From positions 372,001 through 436,000 of the forward strand of contig JBEIQE010000001.1 in the NCBI GenBank assembly GCA_040376705.1: DNA of 64,000 nt, read 5' to 3'. The notes beneath the pieces are model-generated. The model was given only the letters and a program-made list of their open reading frames with translations. It was not told where the DNA came from and made no database searches. This document shows, piece after piece, positions 19,251 through 27,215 of this stretch. Source of the DNA: JBEIQE01 sp040376705. Lineage in GTDB: Bacteria > Pseudomonadota > Alphaproteobacteria > UBA2400. The stretch's first letter is position 1; each line of letters opens with the position of its first letter. The translations under genes were made by a program, and so were the position numbers.

Positions 19251-19324
19251 TGGAGGCACGGGCCGGAATCGAACCGGCATTCGAGGATTTGCAGTCCTCT
19301 ACATCGCCATTCTGCCACCGCGCC
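19251..19324 (-). tRNA. tRNA-Cys (GCA)
   Basis: Reverse-strand cloverleaf. The acceptor GGCGCGG pairs with CCGTGCC (one G.U), the anticodon loop CTGCAAA gives GCA, and the T arm is GCCGGTTCGATTCCGGC. The discriminator is T and CCA is encoded. Confidence 0.95.
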
Positions 19325-19451
19325 ATCCAGTTTCGTCCGGCTTGAGCCGGAGGGCAGGGCACGGATATAGGCCATTCTCGGTGTTTATGGCAAGCAGTTG
19401 TTAAAACGGCACCAAAAGCATATAAGGTTGGCGGATTATCCGGAGTTAACA

Positions 19452-20117
19452 ATGTCGACCACAACAGCCACTTTACGTCAGCGCACCAATATGATCGAGG
19501 GTCAGCTGCGCCCGAACAAGGTAACCGATGACGCCCTGCTGGCCGTGGTTGCCGAGGTTCCACGTGAAGCATTTGTGCCGGAAGAGAGCCGTACAGTGGC
19601 CTATGTCGATGAAATCATTGATCTTGGTAATGGCCGTTTCCTGCTCGAGCCGATGATCATGATTCGCCTTATACAGGCACTTGAGATCAAGCCGACGGAT
19701 GTGGTGCTGGATATCGGTGCAGGTACAGGCTATGCCGCCGCACTCATGGCCAAGCTGGCTGCAACTGTTGTAGTTATTGAGGAAATTCCGGCACTTTCTT
19801 ACATCGCCATGGCCCAGCTGCAAAAGCTCGGCCGTGATAATACAGCGGTTATTACCAATCCGCTCTCGGCTGGTTACCCCAAGCAGGCGCCATACGATGC
19901 CATTCTGATTGAAGGTGGCGTAAGCGCCGTGCCCGAGACCCTGCTGGCACAAATTAACGAAGGTGGCCGCCTTGTAGCGGTTGAATGCACCAAGGGCCCG
20001 ATGGGGCAGGCCATGTTGTGGCAGCGCGTGAATGGCGTTGTCTCAGCACGCCCGCTGTTCGATGCCGGTGTGCCAATGCTGCCCGGCTTTACCGCCAAAC
20101 CCGGCTTCGTTTTCTAG
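19452..20117 (+). CDS. pcm: Protein-L-isoaspartate O-methyltransferase family protein
   Basis: SAM-dependent methyltransferase of the PCMT family, which repairs isoaspartyl residues. 221 residues from the ATG at 19452 with CGGAG upstream; the earlier ATG at 19398 lacks a ribosome site and adds a non-conserved stretch. Motif I VVLDIGAGTGYAAAL lies at about 84-98, and the N-terminus RTNMIEGQLRPNKV is typical of the alphaproteobacterial subgroup. That subgroup habitually precedes tolC, as here, although the 212-base gap suggests tolC has its own promoter. Confidence 0.9.
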   Translation: MSTTTATLRQRTNMIEGQLRPNKVTDDALLAVVAEVPREAFVPEESRTVAYVDEIIDLGNGRFLLEPMIMIRLIQALEIKPTDVVLDIGAGTGYAAALMAKLAATVVVIEEIPALSYIAMAQLQKLGRDNTAVITNPLSAGYPKQAPYDAILIEGGVSAVPETLLAQINEGGRLVAVECTKGPMGQAMLWQRVNGVVSARPLFDAGVPMLPGFTAKPGFVF

Positions 20118-20210
20118 ACCCAGAATCGGATAGCTGAAGCCTGTGGCAGGTCTGCACTGGTAGCTCTGTGCATGATTCCTGTTTGTAAACCAATGCTTTA
20201 GGATGCAGCC

Positions 20211-20240
20211 GTTTCTACAGGGATAGCGCGGTTTCTACAG
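20211..20240. promoter_or_regulatory. Two 10-bp direct repeats upstream of tolC, possible operator
   Basis: GTTTCTACAG occurs at 20211-20220 and again at 20231-20240, exactly two helical turns apart (20 bp), about 90 bases before the tolC start. Same-face spacing suits a dimeric regulator. No regulator is identified. Confidence 0.35.
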
Positions 20241-20329
20241 AGTGAGTATGAATGTATGCTCCCTCGCCATTGTTTTTACTGAAAAATATGCCATTTTAAC
20301 GCGGTAACAAAAATGCTGAGGAGCACATT

Positions 20330-21670
20330 ATGCGTATTATCCAATTACTGGCAGTGACATCGGTTCTGGCCTTAACAGCCCCCGCACATGCCGAGACCCT
20401 CAGCGAAGCTCTGGCCAAGGCCTATAGCACCAACCCTGAGCTGTCGGCTGCCCGCGCGACTCTGCGCGCGACCGATGAATTGGCCCCGCAGGCCCTGTCT
20501 AACTACCGCCCGGGCCTGTCCTCGAGTGCCGCCATTTCGCGCACCAATGAAGAGAATCAGGCTGGCGTGGACGACGATTACACCAGCCGCTCGATTGCCC
20601 TTAACCTGCAGCAGCCACTCTACCGTGGTGGCCGTACAGTTGCTGCGGTTCGTCAGGCTGATAGCGCGATTGCTGCCGAGCGCGCCCGCCTGCGCCTGAC
20701 CGAGCAGGACATTTTGCTGAGCGGTATTGAAGCCTATCTGAATGTACAGCGCGACATAGCCGTGCTTGATCTCAACCAGAACAACGAAGGCGTGCTCACC
20801 CGCCAACTGCGCGCCACACGTGATCGCTTCAATGTCGGCGAAGTTACCCGTACCGACGTCAGTCAGGCCGAAGCCCGCTTTTCAAGCGCAACTGCTGCCC
20901 GTGTTCAGGCTGAAGGCGATGTGATTTCAAGCAAAGCTGCCTATCAGCGCATCTTTGGCGAAGCACCAGCGGACCTGCAGAAGGTGAGCGACTTGCCGGT
21001 TCTTCCTGCCAGCATTGATGAGCTCGTTTCGCTGGCCGAAGAGAATAATCCCGCCGTTGTTGCTGCTGTAAACAGCCGCGGCGTGGCCGATGCCCAGCTT
21101 GATGGCGTGAAAGGCGAGCGCCTGCCCACCATTACGGCTGAGGGTAGCCTTGCCCGTAACTACGATGCGGGTGGCTCAGCCGCTGGCCGGCAGGATGCAG
21201 CGACGGTTGGTGTGGCCATGAACTGGGCCCTTTACACTGGTGGCGCCACTTCGAGTCGCATCCGTGAAGCCCGTCAGAATCTTTCGCGCCGTGCCGATGA
21301 GCTTGAAGCGACTCAGCGCAGTGCCGTGCAGATTGCTACCCAGTCATGGGAGCAGTACCAGACGGCCAAAGCCACGGTAATCTCGCGCCAGGCGCAGGTT
21401 AAGGCTGCAACTGTTGCATTAGATGGCGTTCAGCAGGAAGCCACGGTAGGTAACCGTACAGTGCTGGACACCCTGAATGCCGAGCAGGAACTGCTCGACG
21501 CCCGTGTAGGGCTGGTTCGGGCCGAACATGACGAGATTCTGGCCCAATATCAGGTTTTGGCAGCTGCCGGACGCCTTACCGCCCGCGACCTGCAATTACC
21601 GGTCGAATACTACGACGAAACATCCTATAGTAACCGCGTTCGCGACCAGTGGATTGGGAGCGGCGAGTAA
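20330..21670 (+). CDS. tolC: TolC-family outer-membrane efflux protein
   Basis: Outer-membrane channel for efflux pumps or type I secretion. 446 residues with signal peptide MRIIQLLAVTSVLALTAPAHA and a GAGGAG ribosome site. The TolC pattern is clear: NPELSAARATLRATDE near the N-terminus, QPLYRGGRTVAAVRQAD, and a second half with NWALYTGGATSSRIREARQ and NRTVLDTLNAEQELLDA. It is a paralogue of the protein at 8829, but the context pcm - tolC - popZ is the conserved alphaproteobacterial housekeeping one, so this is likely the general TolC (inference). Confidence 0.94.
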   Translation: MRIIQLLAVTSVLALTAPAHAETLSEALAKAYSTNPELSAARATLRATDELAPQALSNYRPGLSSSAAISRTNEENQAGVDDDYTSRSIALNLQQPLYRGGRTVAAVRQADSAIAAERARLRLTEQDILLSGIEAYLNVQRDIAVLDLNQNNEGVLTRQLRATRDRFNVGEVTRTDVSQAEARFSSATAARVQAEGDVISSKAAYQRIFGEAPADLQKVSDLPVLPASIDELVSLAEENNPAVVAAVNSRGVADAQLDGVKGERLPTITAEGSLARNYDAGGSAAGRQDAATVGVAMNWALYTGGATSSRIREARQNLSRRADELEATQRSAVQIATQSWEQYQTAKATVISRQAQVKAATVALDGVQQEATVGNRTVLDTLNAEQELLDARVGLVRAEHDEILAQYQVLAAAGRLTARDLQLPVEYYDETSYSNRVRDQWIGSGE

Positions 21671-21691
21671 CTATTTCAGGATGGTGTTGGT

Positions 21692-22279
21692 GTGAGTAAT
21701 CCCGCGCAGCCAGAACCGTCGATGGAAGAAATTCTGGCTTCCATTCGCCGTATCATTTCCGAAGACCCTGCCACGGCCCCCGCAGCAGCGCCTGCTCCTG
21801 CGCCTGTGGTGCTGACGGCAGAACAGGAAACGCCGTACAAGCCCATGCCGCTGGACGCACAGCCTACCGAGATGGCCGATACAATCGGTGCTGATGACGT
21901 ATTTGAGCTGACGCCCGATATGCGTGCCGAAACATTTGCGCCTGCGCCAGAGCCTGTTGCTGCAGAGCCTGCCCCACAACCACTTGCCTACGAACCGGAA
22001 CCCAAACCGATGGCCTACACACATACGCCACCTGAAGAAGATAACTTTGCGAGCTCACCGCTTATGTCGCCACAGACCGAGGCAATTGCTTCAGCCGCGC
22101 TGGCAGGTTTCACCAGCTCCATTACATCGCGCCACGGCTTTACCGGCAACACGGTAGAAGACATTGTGCGCGAGTTGCTGCGCCCCATGCTGCGCGAGTG
22201 GATGGACAACAACCTGCCAACACTGGTTGAGCGGCTGGTTGAGGTTGAGATTGAGCGTCTGGCGCGTCGCCGCGGCTAA
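21692..22279 (+). CDS. popZ: PopZ-like polar organizing protein (DUF2497)
   Basis: Pole-organising scaffold that in Caulobacter binds ParB and anchors centromeres. 195 residues from a GTG start 21 bases after tolC. Three zones are visible: the conserved N-terminal helix PSMEEILASIRRIISED (residues 9-25) that recruits client proteins; an acidic Pro/Ala/Glu-rich disordered linker (about 26-125); and the C-terminal oligomerisation region with VEDIVRELLRPMLREWMDNN and a following amphipathic helix. valS often follows in related genomes; here a convergent glycosyltransferase gene does. Confidence 0.92.
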   Translation: MSNPAQPEPSMEEILASIRRIISEDPATAPAAAPAPAPVVLTAEQETPYKPMPLDAQPTEMADTIGADDVFELTPDMRAETFAPAPEPVAAEPAPQPLAYEPEPKPMAYTHTPPEEDNFASSPLMSPQTEAIASAALAGFTSSITSRHGFTGNTVEDIVRELLRPMLREWMDNNLPTLVERLVEVEIERLARRRG

Positions 22280-22283
22280 TCCA

Positions 22284-23495
22284 TCAGGCTTTATTGTTTT
22301 GATGCCATAACAGGTACTGCATCATACCCCACATGATCAGCAGTCCGGCTACGGGTACATTCTGCTGCCACATGACCGGTGCGAAATCGACCTGCGTTAC
22401 CGGCAGCGCTATACCATAAACAGCAGCAAATACTGCGCACCAGATATACTGACGCTGGTTCCAGGCCATGGCCAAAAACCACACCACTGCAAACAGCGTG
22501 TAGGTGAGGTGTGCCAGCCATGTAAAGGGCGCAACCAGCAGAGTGAGCCACATGAAGGCAGCGAAATGCCCAGCCAGCGGCTCGGGCCGCTTATAGGCTG
22601 TAAAGAGCGTAGCCGCGAACAGCATCAGTGCCGAGCCGTAGGCTAACAGCTTGATCAGCGGCGGATTCTCAAACGTACGCATGAGCAAACCATTGATGTT
22701 GAGATTACCATGGTTATTGGTGTGGATAAGGTCGGGCACGTTACTACCATAGCCATAAATGGCGACCTTATTGAACCAGTCAGCCCACAGGTAATGTGGC
22801 AGCCACACCCATGCAAGCACAGCCAGTGCCGCTATGGTACCAAGGCTCCAGCCCAATGTTACCCAGTCGCGCCGAAGTGCCAGCCATGGCAAGAGCAGGG
22901 CGGGATAGAGTTTGATTGTGGAGATCACCCCCAGCAATACACCCGCCAGAGCGCGGCGCTGCTGCATAAGGCACCACAGTATAGCCAGCAGCATTACGGC
23001 CATTATGGCATTGATCTGCCCATATAACAGGGTTTGCAGCAAACCGCGGCTGCCTTCAGTCAGAATGGGGATCATGAGTAACGCAGCCAGAAAACTGCCA
23101 GTAAGCCGCAAGGTCCAGAACGCCATACCCACAACCAGCACCACAATCAACAGGGCGTTGAGGTAGAGCAGGCTTTGATAGACTACCCCGAAGTCTTGCC
23201 CGGCCATGGGCCAGAAGAATGGGAGGGACGACGGCAGGTAGACGAACGGATGAACGATATGAATGCCAGGTGCTTTATAAAGCTTGAGTATCTCGATGTT
23301 ATAGGGCGAGGCATGGCCAGTAAAAACCGCTTCGGCGGCGGCGTAGAATGTATAGACATCGAGGAAGGGCGGGCCACCCAGCGAGATAATATAAAGATTA
23401 CGCAGTACATAAAATAAAGCGACTGCGCCGCTAAACAGGCCAATGAGTATATATTTTTGTGCCGGGGTGAGCGGCTCGATATTCAGGCGATTCAT
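22284..23495 (-). CDS. GT87-type (DUF2029) integral-membrane glycosyltransferase
   Basis: Polytopic inner-membrane protein of 403 residues with roughly ten hydrophobic segments. The opening LGGPPFLDVYTFYAAAEAVFTGHASPYN, split around residues 34-61, matches the GT87/DUF2029 family: a membrane segment, an acidic residue in the first periplasmic loop (FLDVYTFY), then a loop with PFVYLPSSLPFF. The family uses polyprenyl-phosphate sugars; the actual donor and acceptor cannot be told. It is convergent with popZ with 4 bases between stops. Confidence 0.8.
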   Translation of the reverse strand: MNRLNIEPLTPAQKYILIGLFSGAVALFYVLRNLYIISLGGPPFLDVYTFYAAAEAVFTGHASPYNIEILKLYKAPGIHIVHPFVYLPSSLPFFWPMAGQDFGVVYQSLLYLNALLIVVLVVGMAFWTLRLTGSFLAALLMIPILTEGSRGLLQTLLYGQINAIMAVMLLAILWCLMQQRRALAGVLLGVISTIKLYPALLLPWLALRRDWVTLGWSLGTIAALAVLAWVWLPHYLWADWFNKVAIYGYGSNVPDLIHTNNHGNLNINGLLMRTFENPPLIKLLAYGSALMLFAATLFTAYKRPEPLAGHFAAFMWLTLLVAPFTWLAHLTYTLFAVVWFLAMAWNQRQYIWCAVFAAVYGIALPVTQVDFAPVMWQQNVPVAGLLIMWGMMQYLLWHQNNKA

Positions 23496-23524
23496 GCCTG
23501 CGATACTACAGCGAAAATGTAAGC

Positions 23525-23740
23525 TTAGCCACCAGCTGTGCGTGCACCTGCGGTTCGTGGCTTCTCGTTGGGATCGAGGCTACGCGGCTTCACTTCGCCT
23601 TTGCCCGGCACACGGGTAAGGCAGTGGCTTTCATCCTGACACAGCGAGGCAATGCGCTCGGGCAGGCGTTTATCAGCAGCAGCGGCCAAGGCCTTGTTGA
23701 CCTCGTCCTTCTCTTTGTCTTTATTACTTGAAAGTGCCAT
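23525..23740 (-). CDS. Small hypothetical protein
   Basis: 71 residues; no family recognised. The ATG at 23740 has GAGGAAGG 8 bases upstream and overlaps the preceding gene by 17 bases, indicating translational coupling; an in-frame TTG at 23746 is less likely. The N-terminus is charged (SSNKDKEKDEVNKAL), two cysteines bracket QDESH, and the C-terminus is basic and Pro/Gly-rich. Predicted soluble. Confidence 0.6.
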   Translation of the reverse strand: MALSSNKDKEKDEVNKALAAAADKRLPERIASLCQDESHCLTRVPGKGEVKPRSLDPNEKPRTAGARTAGG

Positions 23741-24155
23741 CACCAATGCCTTCCTCTGGATGTCCGACCGGACCTAAAAAGAACTCGGTGGCCGGACCTT
23801 TAAATACGCGCTCGTTGATGCTTGAGCCGGTGGCAACAGCCACCTGCTTGGCCAGCAGTGGCATGGTCTCAAGTAAGGGTGGCAACAGCTTCATGAGGCG
23901 GGCGATGGCTTTGTTCTCGATGGCCTCGATCATCTCAGGGGTGCGCTGGCGCTCGGTGAGCGAACTGAAATTCTTGCCAGCTTCCATAAAGATGCTGTCG
24001 AAAATACGGGCCTGGTCGCGCAGCTGCAGGGCGCGCTCGGCAAAACCTTTGCGCTCGAGAATGCGGGCGGCGAGGCGGAGCTGCTTTGACAGCACCAGCA
24101 TGGCTTCGTCCCATTCCTCAAAGGTGGGTTTGTTCTTCAAATCTAGGCTTCGCAT
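23724..24155 (-). CDS. Hypothetical all-helical protein
   Basis: 143 residues, not recognised. Composition is helical and charged: residues 10-75 read as two helices (EEWDEAMLVLSKQLRLAARI, RALQLRDQARIFDSIF), and a Leu-rich helix follows near 85-105 (IARLMKLLPPLLETMPLL). No signal peptide or membrane segment. It is the first gene of a two-gene overlapping unit with the 71-residue protein. Confidence 0.6.
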   Translation of the reverse strand: MRSLDLKNKPTFEEWDEAMLVLSKQLRLAARILERKGFAERALQLRDQARIFDSIFMEAGKNFSSLTERQRTPEMIEAIENKAIARLMKLLPPLLETMPLLAKQVAVATGSSINERVFKGPATEFFLGPVGHPEEGIGDGTFK

Positions 24156-24339
24156 GGCGGGGCTCCTTTGTGGGCACCTGACGTAACTTGATTGAAGGTA
24201 GATATAAACCGGTTGAAGAAGTGTTAGCGTAAGGTTTTGTTAACCAGATTTTTAACGAAATTACCCATTTTTCGAGTTTTGTTGCGCTGGCCTTGGGGGC
24301 TTTGCTAGTTTTTGACCCGACTCTAGGGGAGACTCGCAA

Positions 24340-24837
24340 ATGCCAAATATGGCCGATTTCAAGTACCTGCTACCTGTAAGCCGTGTTGGCACCAATCTGA
24401 TTGTAGCTTTTCTTACCGCTACTGCTGGTGGCGGCCTGGGCGGTATGGTGGCGATTGATGCGGGCAGAGCCAAAGCCAATACCCCCAGCGCTGATGAAGT
24501 GAAGGTAGCTCAGGATGCTGCACGCAAGCTCCGCCAGCTGGCAACTGCACCTCAGCCCTATCCGGTAAGCAGCGTGACCAATCCGGTGGCACGTTTTGTA
24601 CTGTCTGAATGCCAGTCACAATTCGCCAGTTCGGTTAATCGCCAGCATATCAATGTCTGTCTGATTAACAAAGCCGAGGATTTCAGTCGTACGGTTTTAA
24701 AACCACTTGAGGTAAAGCCGACCGGGCAGGGTGCTTTAGTAGCCCAAGGTGTGGGGATTGGTGCGCTTGCAGGCGCTGCAATAGGACTGCTGGCCGTGCG
24801 CCGCCGTAGCCTGCGCCCTCAGCCTGAGCGCAAGTAG
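24340..24837 (+). CDS. Hypothetical membrane protein with two hydrophobic ends
   Basis: 165 residues, not recognised. A Gly-rich hydrophobic segment (about 17-41, NLIVAFLTATAGGGLGGMVAI) is followed by a periplasmic-looking loop with two cysteines (SECQ near 88 and NVCL near 105), then a Gly/Ala helix (GIGALAGAAIGLLAV) and a basic tail RRRSLRPQPERK. A two-pass hairpin with both ends in the cytoplasm is the simplest topology. The last 19 bases overlap the convergent recG. Confidence 0.6.
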   Translation: MPNMADFKYLLPVSRVGTNLIVAFLTATAGGGLGGMVAIDAGRAKANTPSADEVKVAQDAARKLRQLATAPQPYPVSSVTNPVARFVLSECQSQFASSVNRQHINVCLINKAEDFSRTVLKPLEVKPTGQGALVAQGVGIGALAGAAIGLLAVRRRSLRPQPERK

Positions 24838-26903
24838 CTGGCAGCCTGATGCCGCTCATAGAGATGCAGTAGAATACGCAAGGCTTTACCGCGCTCGCTC
24901 TCGAGCTGCGGGTCGAGTTCCATAATCAGGCGGCAATCATCTCGCGCTGTAAGCAGCAGGTCGTTATGGAAAGCAAGGTTTGCCTGTTTAAAGTCTGGTA
25001 GGCCGCTTTGCTTGGTGCCTAAGAGCTCGCCCGCACCACGCAACCGTAAATCTTCTTCCGCTATCTTAAAACCATCCTCTGTCTCGCGCATGATGGTGAG
25101 GCGCGATTGTGCGGTCTGACCCAAAGGTTCAGCATAAAGCAAAAGACAGGTAGATGCAGCATCACTACGCCCTACACGACCACGCAGCTGGTGCAACTGC
25201 GCCAAGCCAAAGCGCTCGGCATGCTCTATCACCATGACCGTGGCTTCTGGCACATCAACGCCAACCTCAATCACTGTTGTAGCGACTAGAATTTTTGTTT
25301 TACCTGAGCTGAAGGATTCCATCGCAGCATCTTTCTCGGCCCCCTTCATGCGGCCATGGATAAGCGAAACCTGTCCGGCAAAACGGGTATTCAGCTCGAT
25401 GTGCCTTGTCGTAGCGGCGGCAAGGTCGCTGTCCTCCGAATCCTCAACCAGCGGGCAGACCCAATAAACCCGTGCCCCCTTGGCGATGGCGCGGCCTATG
25501 CCATCAACCACCTCGTCATAACGGCTGAGTGAGACAATCTTGGTGGTTATCGGCGTGCGGCCCGGCGGTTTTTCAGTGAGCTTGCTGACGGCCATATCAC
25601 CATACGAGGTAAGTAATAGCGTGCGCGGAATGGGCGTGGCGGTCATCACCAGCATATCCACCACATCGCCTTTGCGCGAAATCTCGAGCCGCTGATGTAC
25701 ACCAAAGCGGTGCTGCTCATCCACCACGGCCAAGCCAAGGTTACCGAATTCAACCTCTTCCTGAAACAAGGCGTGCGTGCCAATCAGCAAGCTGGTTTTA
25801 CCGTTCTTCACATCATCCAGAATGGCTTCGCGCACTTTGCCCTTCTCGCGGCCCGTGAGCAAAGCGCAGCTAACGCCAATACCCGCACATAGCCTGCTGA
25901 TATTGGCAAAGTGCTGGCGGGCCAGAATTTCAGTCGGCACCATTAGCGCGGCCTGATAACCAGCCTCAACCACTGCCAGCATGGCGAGTAGCGCCACAAG
26001 GGTTTTGCCCGCACCCACATCGCCCTGCAGCAGCCGGAGCATCTGGTTGGGGGAGTTCAGGTCTTCCACAATCTCAGCCACTGCAGCTGTTTGGCTGCCG
26101 GTCAGCTTATAGGGCAGTTGCCCGATCAGCTTGGCGCGCAGTTGCCCATCGCCAATACGGCCAACGCCAGTACGCTTAGGCCTATGGTGGCGCACAAGGG
26201 CAATCGCGAGCTGGTTAGCCAGCAGCTCGTCATATGCCAAGCGGCGGCGCAACGGAGCTGTGGGTTCGACATCGGCCCCTGTTTGCGGGTTGTGCAGGCC
26301 CACAACAGCAGCTTTCCATGCCGGCATTTTTTCCTGCCGCAAATAAGCAGCATCACACCACTCCGGCAAGTCAATCGCACGGCCCACAGCCTCGGTCATC
26401 ATGGTGCGCATGCGTTTGTTGGTAAGGCCTGCGGTCAAGGGGTAGACGGGCTCAAGGCCGGGCAGAGTATCACGCTCCTCAAGCCTCAGCATGTAATCCG
26501 GATTGGCCATCTGCAGCGTATCACGATAGCGTTCGAGCCTGCCGCTCACAATCCGCGTGCTGTTAAGGGGGAGGGCCCGTTCCACATACTCAGCCTTCAT
26601 GTTGAAGAGGGCTATTTCAAGCTTGCCGGTGCCATCCTGCGCCAAAATCTTGTAGGGCTGGCCGCGGCGGCTATTCGGTATATGTTTGTCGATGGTTACG
26701 GTAACGGTAGCGATTTGTCCCTCGGCTGCCGAGCCCAGAGTGGGGCTATAACGGCGGTCGATAACGTTAACAGGTGCCAGCCACATCAGGTCACGCACTT
26801 TATAGATATCAAGTTTCTCCAGCAATTTGCAGAGTTTTGGGCCCACGCCATCGAGTGTGGCGGGGCTGGCAAAAAGCGGAAAAAGGATGTTCGGGCGCGA
26901 CAT
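24819..26903 (-). CDS. recG: ATP-dependent DNA helicase RecG
   Basis: Remodels stalled replication forks and Holliday junctions. The start chosen is the ATG at 26903, giving 694 residues (E. coli RecG is 693); an upstream in-frame TTG at 26939 would add 12 residues and nearly touch the divergent sdhE. An N-terminal wedge/OB region (about 1-230) is followed by SF2 helicase motifs: Walker A GDVGAGKT with Lys300, DEQH at 395-398, MTATPIPRTL, and motif VI QLRGRVGRS. All key residues are present. Confidence 0.97.
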   Translation of the reverse strand: MSRPNILFPLFASPATLDGVGPKLCKLLEKLDIYKVRDLMWLAPVNVIDRRYSPTLGSAAEGQIATVTVTIDKHIPNSRRGQPYKILAQDGTGKLEIALFNMKAEYVERALPLNSTRIVSGRLERYRDTLQMANPDYMLRLEERDTLPGLEPVYPLTAGLTNKRMRTMMTEAVGRAIDLPEWCDAAYLRQEKMPAWKAAVVGLHNPQTGADVEPTAPLRRRLAYDELLANQLAIALVRHHRPKRTGVGRIGDGQLRAKLIGQLPYKLTGSQTAAVAEIVEDLNSPNQMLRLLQGDVGAGKTLVALLAMLAVVEAGYQAALMVPTEILARQHFANISRLCAGIGVSCALLTGREKGKVREAILDDVKNGKTSLLIGTHALFQEEVEFGNLGLAVVDEQHRFGVHQRLEISRKGDVVDMLVMTATPIPRTLLLTSYGDMAVSKLTEKPPGRTPITTKIVSLSRYDEVVDGIGRAIAKGARVYWVCPLVEDSEDSDLAAATTRHIELNTRFAGQVSLIHGRMKGAEKDAAMESFSSGKTKILVATTVIEVGVDVPEATVMVIEHAERFGLAQLHQLRGRVGRSDAASTCLLLYAEPLGQTAQSRLTIMRETEDGFKIAEEDLRLRGAGELLGTKQSGLPDFKQANLAFHNDLLLTARDDCRLIMELDPQLESERGKALRILLHLYERHQAASYLRSG

Positions 26904-26942
26904 TTGCGCTATAGGATAGCGCGCTTTTTCATAAGGCAACAG

Positions 26943-27215
26943 ATGAGCAATGATGCATTAGATATTCGCCGCCGCCAGCTCCGTTTCAGGGCCTGGCATC
27001 GTGGTACCCGCGAGGCCGACCTCTTGCTCGGCCCGTTTGCGGATTCGTATCTGCCAGACTGTGAAGAGGCGGGTGTAGATGCCTTCGAGGCGCTGCTGGA
27101 TATCGAAGATCCCGACCTGTGGGACTGGATTACCAACCAGAAGCCCAGTACCGTGCCGGATAATACAGCTTATCAGGCACTGGTGAGCTTCATCGCCGCT
27201 CGGCAAACATCATGA
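26943..27215 (+). CDS. sdhE: Succinate dehydrogenase assembly factor SdhE
   Basis: Promotes covalent FAD attachment to the flavoprotein subunit of succinate dehydrogenase. 90 residues. The diagnostic RGxxE motif is present at residues 20-24 (HRGTREADLLLG), followed by the DPDLWDWI segment typical of the family. The long open frame starting at 26091 is antisense to recG and is not part of the gene. The stop overlaps mfd as ATGA, an arrangement common in alphaproteobacteria. Confidence 0.95.
   Translation: MSNDALDIRRRQLRFRAWHRGTREADLLLGPFADSYLPDCEEAGVDAFEALLDIEDPDLWDWITNQKPSTVPDNTAYQALVSFIAARQTS

Noticed and set aside
26091..27215. 374-codon plus-strand frame
   Set aside because: Only the last 90 codons are real (sdhE); the rest is antisense to recG.
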